The position numbers were made by a program, and so were the translations under genes. Below, piece after piece: positions 58,607-64,000 of a stretch of 64,000 nt of DNA. Each line of letters opens with the position of its first letter. The first letter of the stretch is position 1. The notes under the pieces were generated by a model. It was not told the origin of the DNA and searched no databases. It saw only the letters and a list, made by a program, of their open reading frames with translations. This DNA is from Rebecca billardiae RCC1528 (taxonomy: Eukaryota > Haptophyta): the NCBI GenBank assembly GCA_965240325.2, contig OZ251239.1, forward strand, positions 1,240,001 through 1,304,000. The letters are read 5' to 3'.

Positions 58607-61600
58607 TTAGGGGGGCTGTGTGCGCGCTGCGTGCGCCCTGCTCGGCCCCGCGCGCTTGCCCGGCCCATCGCCGCGGCTGCGCGGGCCACTGCCACTCGCG
58701 ACATCAGAGCGACGCGGAGGGCGAGCCTCGGCGCGAGCTGTGGCCCTCGGTGGCTGTGGATGCGACTGCGAGCCAGTGGCTGCGGCAGCTGCAGTCGTGC
58801 CGCTGTTGCGCTGCACGCGCATGCGCTTTGCGCCGCCACCCTGCTGAGGCTCAGGGGCTGCAGCCCGCTTCCGCTCGCGCCAGGCGCGCACATTGATCAT
58901 GCCAGCCAGCTTGTGCGTGGCGCATCGACTGAGACGTGTGTCACCCGGCATGCCGTGGGATGGATGCTTGTCACAGCCGGCATGCTCGCACCTGCGGTTG
59001 GTCACGTCGACCATGCCGGCCAGCTTGTGTGTGGCGCAGCGGCTGGGATGTGTGCCGCCCGGCATGCCACAGGACGGCCGCTTGTCACAGCCGGCATGCT
59101 CGCACCTGCGGCTCTTCACGTCCACCATGCCGGCCAGCTTGTGCGTGGCGCAACGGCTGGCACGTGTGTCGCCAGGCATGCCACAGGACGGATGCTTGTC
59201 ACAGCCGGCATGCTCGCACCTGCGGCTCCTCACGTCGACCATGCCGGCCAGCTTGTGTGTGGCGCAGCGGCTGGCACGTTTGTCGCCCGGCTTGCCGAAG
59301 TGCGGCTGCTTGTCACAGCCGGCATGCTCGCACCTGCGGCTCTTCACGTCCACCATGCCGGCCAGCTTGTGCGTGGCGCAGCGGCTGGCACGCGTGTCGC
59401 CGGGCATGCCGAAGGACGGATGCTTGTCACAGCCGGCATGTTCGCACCTGCGGCTGACCACGTCGACCATGCCGGCCAGCTTGTGTGTGGCGCAGCGGCT
59501 GGCACGTTTGTCGCCCGGCTTGCCGAAGTGCGGCTGCTTGTCACAGCCGGCATGTTCGCACCTGCGGCTCTTCACGTCGACCATGCCGGCCAGCTTGTGC
59601 GTGGCGCAACGGCTGGCACGTGTGTCGCCCGGCATGCCACAGGACGGATGCTTGTCACAGCCGGCATGCTCGCACCTGCGGCTCCTCACGTCGACCATGC
59701 CGGCCAGCTTGTGTGTGGCGCAGCGGCTGGCACGTTTGTCGCCCGGCTTGCCGAAGTGCGGCTGCTTGTCACAGCCGGCATGCTCGCACCTGCGGCTCTT
59801 CACGTCCACCATGCCGGCCAGCTTGTGCGTGGCGCAGCGGCTGGCACGTGTGTCGCCAGGCATGCCACAGGACGGATGCTTGTCACAGCCGGCATGCTCG
59901 CACCTGCGGCTCCTCACGTCGACCATGCCGGCCAGCTTGTGTGTGGCGCAGCGGCTGGCACGTTTGTCGCCCGGCTTGCCGAAGTGCGGCTGCTTGTCAC
60001 AGCCGGCATGCTCGCACCTGCGGCTCTTCACGTCCACCATGCCGGCCAGCTTGTGCGTGGCGCAGCGGCTGGCACGCGTGTCGCCGGGCATGCCGAAGGA
60101 CGGATGCTTGTCACAGCCGGCATGTTCGCACCTGCGGCTGACCACGTCGACCATGCCGGCCAGCTTGTGTGTGGCGCAGCGGCTGGCACGTTTGTCGCCC
60201 GGCTTGCCGAAGTGCGGCTGCTTGTCACAGCCGGCATGTTCGCACCTGCGGCTCTTCACGTCGACCATGCCGGCCAGCTTGTGCGTGGCGCAACGGCTGG
60301 CACGTGTGTCGCCCGGCATGCCACAGGACGGATGCTTGTCACAGCCGGCATGCTCGCACCTGCGGCTCCTCACGTCGACCATGCCGGCCAGCTTGTGTGT
60401 GGCGCAGCGGCTGGCACGTTTGTCGCCCGGCTTGCCGAAGTGCGGCTGCTTGTCACAGCCGGCATGCTCGCACCTGCGGCTCTTCACGTCCACCATGCCG
60501 GCCAGCTTGTGCGTGGCGCAGCGGCTGGCACGTGTGTCGCCAGGCATGCCACAGGACGGATGCTTGTCACAGCCGGCATGCTCGCACCTGCGGCTCCTCA
60601 CGTCGACCATGCCGGCCAGCTTGTGTGTGGCGCAGCGGCTGGCACGTTTGTCGCCCGGCTTGCCGAAGTGCGGCTGCTTGTCACAGCCGGCATGCTCGCA
60701 CCTGCGGCTCTTCACGTCCACCATGCCGGCCAGCTTGTGCGTGGCGCAGCGGCTGGCACGCGTGTCGCCGGGCATGCCGAAGGACGGATGCTTGTCACAG
60801 CCGGCATGTTCGCACCTGCGGCTGACCACGTCGACCATGCCGGCCAGCTTGTGTGTGGCGCAGCGGCTGGCACGTTTGTCGCCCGGCTTGCCGAAGTGCG
60901 GCTGCTTGTCACAGCCGGCATGTTCGCACCTGCGGCTCTTCACGTCGACCATGCCGGCCAGCTTGTGCGTGGCGCAACGGCTGGCACGTGTGTCGCCCGG
61001 CATGCCACAGGACGGATGCTTGTCACAGCCGGCATGCTCGCACCTGCGGCTCCTCACGTCGACCATGCCGGCCAGCTTGTGTGTGGCGCAGCGGCTGGCA
61101 CGTTTGTCGCCCGGCTTGCCGAAGTGCGGCTGCTTGTCACAGCCGGCATGCTCGCACCTGCGGCTCTTCACGTCCACCATGCCGGCCAGCTTGTGCGTGG
61201 CGCAGCGGCTGGCACGCGTGTCGCCGGGCATGCCGAAGGACGGATGCTTGTCACAGCCGGCATGTTCGCACCTGCGGCTGACCACGTCGACCATGCCGGC
61301 CAGCTTGTGTGTGGCGCAGCGGCTGGCACGTTTGTCGCCCGGCTTGCCGAAGTGCGGCTGCTTGTCACAGCCGGCATGCTCGCACCTGCGGCTCTTCACG
61401 TCCACCATGCCGGCCAGCTTGTGCGTGGCGCAGCGGCTGGCACGCGTGTCGCCAGGCATGCCGAAGGACGGCCACTTGTCACAGCCGGCATGCTCGCACC
61501 TGCGGCTCTTCACGTCGACCATGCCGGCCAGCTTGTGCGTGGCGCAACGGCTGGCACGTGTGTCGCCCGGCATGCCACAGGACGGATGCTTGTCACAGCC

Positions 61601-61738
61601 GGCATGCTCGCACCTGCGGCTCCTCACGTCGACCATGCCGGCCAGCTTGTGCGTGACGCAGCGGCTGGCACGTGTGTCGCCGGGCATGCCGAAGGACGGC
61701 CACTTGTCACAGCCGGCTCGATTGCACGTGAAGGGCAT
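58607..61738 (-). CDS. EsV-1-7 repeat protein, 25 repeats, C-terminus broken (copy 4)
   Basis: 1,043 residues, ATG at 61,738. Twenty-five EsV-1-7 repeats of exactly 38 residues occupy about 2.85 kb; every unit keeps the C-x4-C-x16-C-x2-H spacing. Two main unit types alternate, QPHFGKPGDK and HPS(F/C)GMPGDT, and the order repeats as a 6-unit (684-bp) block, with 4-unit (456-bp) variants at either end. After the last repeat the linker runs as in copies 2 and 3 to ARTQP, where a 1-bp deletion at about 58,607-58,615 brings an immediate TAA. The coiled-coil and tail sequences still exist downstream (to about 58,210) but in other frames. The predicted product is therefore a long repeat rod without the family's C-terminal domain. 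Confidence 0.85.
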   Translation of the reverse strand: MPFTCNRAGCDKWPSFGMPGDTRASRCVTHKLAGMVDVRSRRCEHAGCDKHPSCGMPGDTRASRCATHKLAGMVDVKSRRCEHAGCDKWPSFGMPGDTRASRCATHKLAGMVDVKSRRCEHAGCDKQPHFGKPGDKRASRCATHKLAGMVDVVSRRCEHAGCDKHPSFGMPGDTRASRCATHKLAGMVDVKSRRCEHAGCDKQPHFGKPGDKRASRCATHKLAGMVDVRSRRCEHAGCDKHPSCGMPGDTRASRCATHKLAGMVDVKSRRCEHAGCDKQPHFGKPGDKRASRCATHKLAGMVDVVSRRCEHAGCDKHPSFGMPGDTRASRCATHKLAGMVDVKSRRCEHAGCDKQPHFGKPGDKRASRCATHKLAGMVDVRSRRCEHAGCDKHPSCGMPGDTRASRCATHKLAGMVDVKSRRCEHAGCDKQPHFGKPGDKRASRCATHKLAGMVDVRSRRCEHAGCDKHPSCGMPGDTRASRCATHKLAGMVDVKSRRCEHAGCDKQPHFGKPGDKRASRCATHKLAGMVDVVSRRCEHAGCDKHPSFGMPGDTRASRCATHKLAGMVDVKSRRCEHAGCDKQPHFGKPGDKRASRCATHKLAGMVDVRSRRCEHAGCDKHPSCGMPGDTRASRCATHKLAGMVDVKSRRCEHAGCDKQPHFGKPGDKRASRCATHKLAGMVDVRSRRCEHAGCDKHPSCGMPGDTRASRCATHKLAGMVDVKSRRCEHAGCDKQPHFGKPGDKRASRCATHKLAGMVDVVSRRCEHAGCDKHPSFGMPGDTRASRCATHKLAGMVDVKSRRCEHAGCDKQPHFGKPGDKRASRCATHKLAGMVDVRSRRCEHAGCDKHPSCGMPGDTRASRCATHKLAGMVDVKSRRCEHAGCDKRPSCGMPGGTHPSRCATHKLAGMVDVTNRRCEHAGCDKHPSHGMPGDTRLSRCATHKLAGMINVRAWRERKRAAAPEPQQGGGAKRMRVQRNSGTTAAAAATGSQSHPQPPRATARAEARPPRRSDVASGSGPRSRGDGPGKRAGPSRAHAARTQPP
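58890..61727. repeat. 114-bp tandem repeat array with 684-bp higher-order structure
   Basis: Twenty-five 114-bp units, each one EsV-1-7 repeat. Identical 684-bp blocks follow one another (for example the junction at 59,344 recurs at 60,028 and 60,712, then at 61,168 after 456 bp). Such near-identity points to recent unequal exchange or gene conversion. Confidence 0.92.
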
Positions 61739-61978
61739 CCCCCCGTGTCGACTACGCGAGGAAGGTGGAGTGCCGCAAGGATGATGGGGATGACTTATCG
61801 AGGCGAGGCCGTCAATCCGTCATCGTGCGCCAAGCCTGGCCGGAGTGCCTTGCCGGACGCGGGTTCGAAGCACTTCAGACTGGATCTCGCAGCCGGCGAG
61901 ATCGGCCCGCCCGCGCGAATCTGCTCGGCTGCCAGCGGTCCGACTGCGGCACCGCGCCCGCTCGCCGCGCGCGAGGGA
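61739..61978. promoter_or_regulatory. conserved bidirectional spacer, module 4
   Basis: 240 bp between the divergent start codons of the 25-repeat EsV-1-7 gene and the intact kinase, alignable along its length with the module 3 spacer. This is the only module in which both partner genes are long, so it is the likely ancestral arrangement. Confidence 0.5.
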
Positions 61979-62079
61979 ATGGCGCTCGGCCGCCCGGCGG
62001 CGCGGCCGAAGGAGGCGTCGTTCGACGAGGCATGGACGCTCGTCGACCCCGCGCAGCCCTCCTCCCCGCCGCGCCAGTC

Positions 62080-62112
<33 letters not shown>

Positions 62113-64000
62113 GGACGCGGACGCGCACAGCCTCGTGCGCTGTCGCATCTGCGAGGTGTTGGTCGATGCCGCGGCGATCCAGTCGCACGCGCAGCTGTGC
62201 GTGCTGGTGTGCGCGCACGCGCAGGAGGCGTGCGCGGCGAACGAGCGGCTGCTCGCCGTCGACCGCCGCCTCGCCGCCTCGATCGCGCAGCGCGAGCAGC
62301 TGCACGCGCTCGAGCTGCGCGACAGCGCGCCTCCGCTCCGGCCGATTTTCGCGCCGATCGTCTCGCTCGCGTCGCGCGTGCTGTGGCTGCCCTCGGCGCG
62401 CGGCGGCGCGGAGCAGCGGCGCGAGGAGCCGCACGCCGCCGCGCCCCGCGCCGCGCCCGCCGCGGACGACGGCGAGCTCGCCCCCGCCTCCTCCTCCTTT
62501 GAAACTGGCCGGCTGCTGCGGCTTCGGGAGATCGTGGCGGCCGCGGTGGGCGATGATGGCTCGGCCGCGGCGGCGGCGGCGGCGCAGGAGGCGCACGTGC
62601 TCGCGCTCGCGCAGTCGCGCGCGTCGGACGAGGGCGACGAGGAGTCGGCGGACGGTGCCGCGGACGAGGCGAGCGCGCCAGCCGAGCCCAGCTGGGGCGC
62701 GGGCGCGCTCGGCGCGGCCGGCGGCGGCGCGGCCGGCGCGGCGGGTGCGGCCGGCGGCGCGGCGGACGCGGAGGTGCCGGGCGGCGTGCCGCTGCGCGCG
62801 CTCGCGGAGGAGGTGGACGGGCTGGTCCGCGCGGCGCGCTCGCAGCTCGGCGCCGCGTGCGTCGAGGCCGTCCTCGGCAGCGCCGTCCTCCGCCTCCTCC
62901 GCGCGCGCGCCGAGTCCCTCTGCCGACTGCGAGTGCGCGTCGCGCGCCTGCCGCCGCGCGAGGCGCGCGAGCACGGCGCGCCGGCGGAGGCGGCGCACGC
63001 CGAGTCGGCGTCGGCGGGCGCGCAGGTGCCGTGCATCCGCGACTTTGACGTCGTGCGCGAGCTCGCCGCCGGCGGCTTCGGCCGCGTCTACCTCGCGCGC
63101 AAGCGCGTGACCGGCGACGCCTACGCGATCAAAGTGCTGCCCAAGCCGGCCGGCGGCGGCTTCGACTCGCGCGACGAGGCGGTGCGCCGGCGCGCGCTGG
63201 CGGAGCGCGAGGCGCTGGCGCGCGCGGACCACCCGTGCGTCGTGCGCCTCTTCTACTGCTTCCAGTCCGCGCGCTCGCTCTACCTCGTCATGGAGTTCCT
63301 CCCAGGTGGCGACATGCGCGCGCTGCTCCGCGCCGCGTGCCGATTGGACGAGGCGCGATCTCGGCTGTATCTCGCGGACGCGGTGCTCGGGCTGGAGTAC
63401 TTGCACGAGCAGCTGGGGATCGTGCACCGGGACCTGAAGCCGGAGAACATGCTGCTCGGCGCGGACGGGCACGTCAAGCTCGCCGACTTTGGGCTGGCGT
63501 GGGTGCGCCGCCGCGCGAAGGGCGGCGGCGCGCGCGGCGGCGCGCGCGGCGGCGCGGCGGGCGGCGCGGAGGGCGGCGGCGCGGCCGAGGCTGAGGGGGG
63601 CGCGCCGGCTGCCTACGGCGTGGCGGGCGGGCACGCCGCGCACGCGGCCGCGCCCACCGGCGTGTCGGCCGCGGAGCTCGCCGAGAGCGGCGCGTGTGTG
63701 CCGAGCCCCGCCCTCGCCGCGGAGCACGCGCCCAGCGCGGACGGCGGCGATGACGCGCGCGGCGCGGCGCCTCCCGGCAACATGGCCGCCGCGGCCGCGG
63801 CCGGCGGCGCGGCGGCGCAGCAGCAGGCGGCGGCGGCGGCGGCGGCGGCGCGCGCGGAGGGCGAGGACGAGGGGCGGTGCTTCTCCCTCGTCGGCTCGCT
63901 CCCGTACCTCGCGCCCGAGGTCGTCCTCGGCAGCGGCCACTCCTGCCCGGTCGACTGGTGGGCGGTGGGCGTTTTATTATTCGAATTTGTTTGCGGCTAT
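61979..64000 (+). CDS. IREH1/MAST/Rim15-type AGC protein kinase, 3' end beyond window
   Basis: 674 codons from ATG 61,979, open to the window edge. An N-terminal zinc finger at residues 56-75 (CRICEVLVDAAAIQSHAQLC, C-x2-C-x11-H-x3-C) is the finger found in plant IREH1/IRE-type kinases. A helical, Ala-rich region follows. The kinase domain starts near residue 357: Gly loop LAAGGFGRVYLARK, VAIK-type Lys in YAIKVLPK (about 385), catalytic loop VHRDLKPENM (about 483), DFG (about 503), then an insertion of about 140 Gly/Ala-rich residues before PYLAPEV (about 644). A long insert between DFG and APE is typical of Greatwall/MASTL and Rim15. These kinases act in nutrient, cell-cycle or stress signalling. 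The last 30 bases (GVLLFEF) use AT-rich codons unlike the rest. Confidence 0.88.

Noticed and set aside
58890-61727. CRISPR-like array
   Set aside because: The 114-bp units are contiguous, without unique spacers, and encode a protein repeat.
58893-61784. 963-codon plus-strand frame opposite the EsV-1-7 array (MIMPASLCVAHRL...)
   Set aside because: It is the mirror of the 114-bp repeat; the C/C/C/H pattern and the flanking conserved tail exist only on the minus strand.

Overview
The window looks like nuclear DNA of a GC-rich eukaryotic microalga. The evidence is GC-AG and GT-AG introns with donors of the GTGCGC type, Ala/Arg/Gly-rich low-complexity proteins, long (TA)n, (TC)n and (TG)n microsatellites, and plant/algal families: DEMETER-like DNA glycosylase, RWP-RK factor, PC-esterase, hybrid histidine kinase and IREH1-type AGC kinase. 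EsV-1-7 cysteine-rich repeat proteins, first described in brown algae and a brown-algal virus, also fit an alga. A haptophyte or a GC-rich stramenopile is my best guess; the sequence alone does not settle it.

Layout. 1-1067: 3' part of an EsV-1-7 gene (+). 1.07-5.7 kb: intergenic, a (TA)n tract and a mosaic 954-bp tandem repeat. 5.8-7.2 kb: PC-esterase-like protein (-). 8.0-10.1 kb: RWP-RK factor (-). 10.26-10.85 kb: MITE-like element. 11.3-20.9 kb: very large DEMETER-like glycosylase with PHD, CXXC and J domains (-). 21.2-27.1 kb: acidic nuclear-type protein (-), secreted ATP-grasp protein (+), PITH-domain protein (+) and MYND-finger protein (+). 27.8-29.2 kb: aspartyl/asparaginyl beta-hydroxylase (-). 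30.3-41.0 kb: two near-identical hybrid histidine kinase genes in direct orientation (-). 41-44.7 kb: repeats, including a 1.5-kb inverted-repeat element. 44.7-50.2 kb: unknown small gene (-), F-box/RCC1 gene with a frameshift (+), eIF4E (-) and a GT23-like glycosyltransferase (-). 50.5-64 kb: three EsV-1-7 genes (-), each head-to-head with a copy of an IREH1/MAST-like kinase 5' end (+). Only the last kinase copy is intact, and it runs off the window.

The most interesting part is the 50.5-64 kb cluster. A two-gene divergent module has been copied three times. One EsV-1-7 gene has grown to 25 repeats through a 6-unit (684-bp) higher-order repeat while its C-terminal domain acquired frameshifts. 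Two kinase copies have shrunk to their zinc-finger end. In one module a 3-kb pair of nested inverted-repeat transposons, each with visible target-site duplications, sits in the shared promoter. Exon structures below were worked out by eye from frame continuity, family alignment from memory and splice signals; no transcript data or database search was available.
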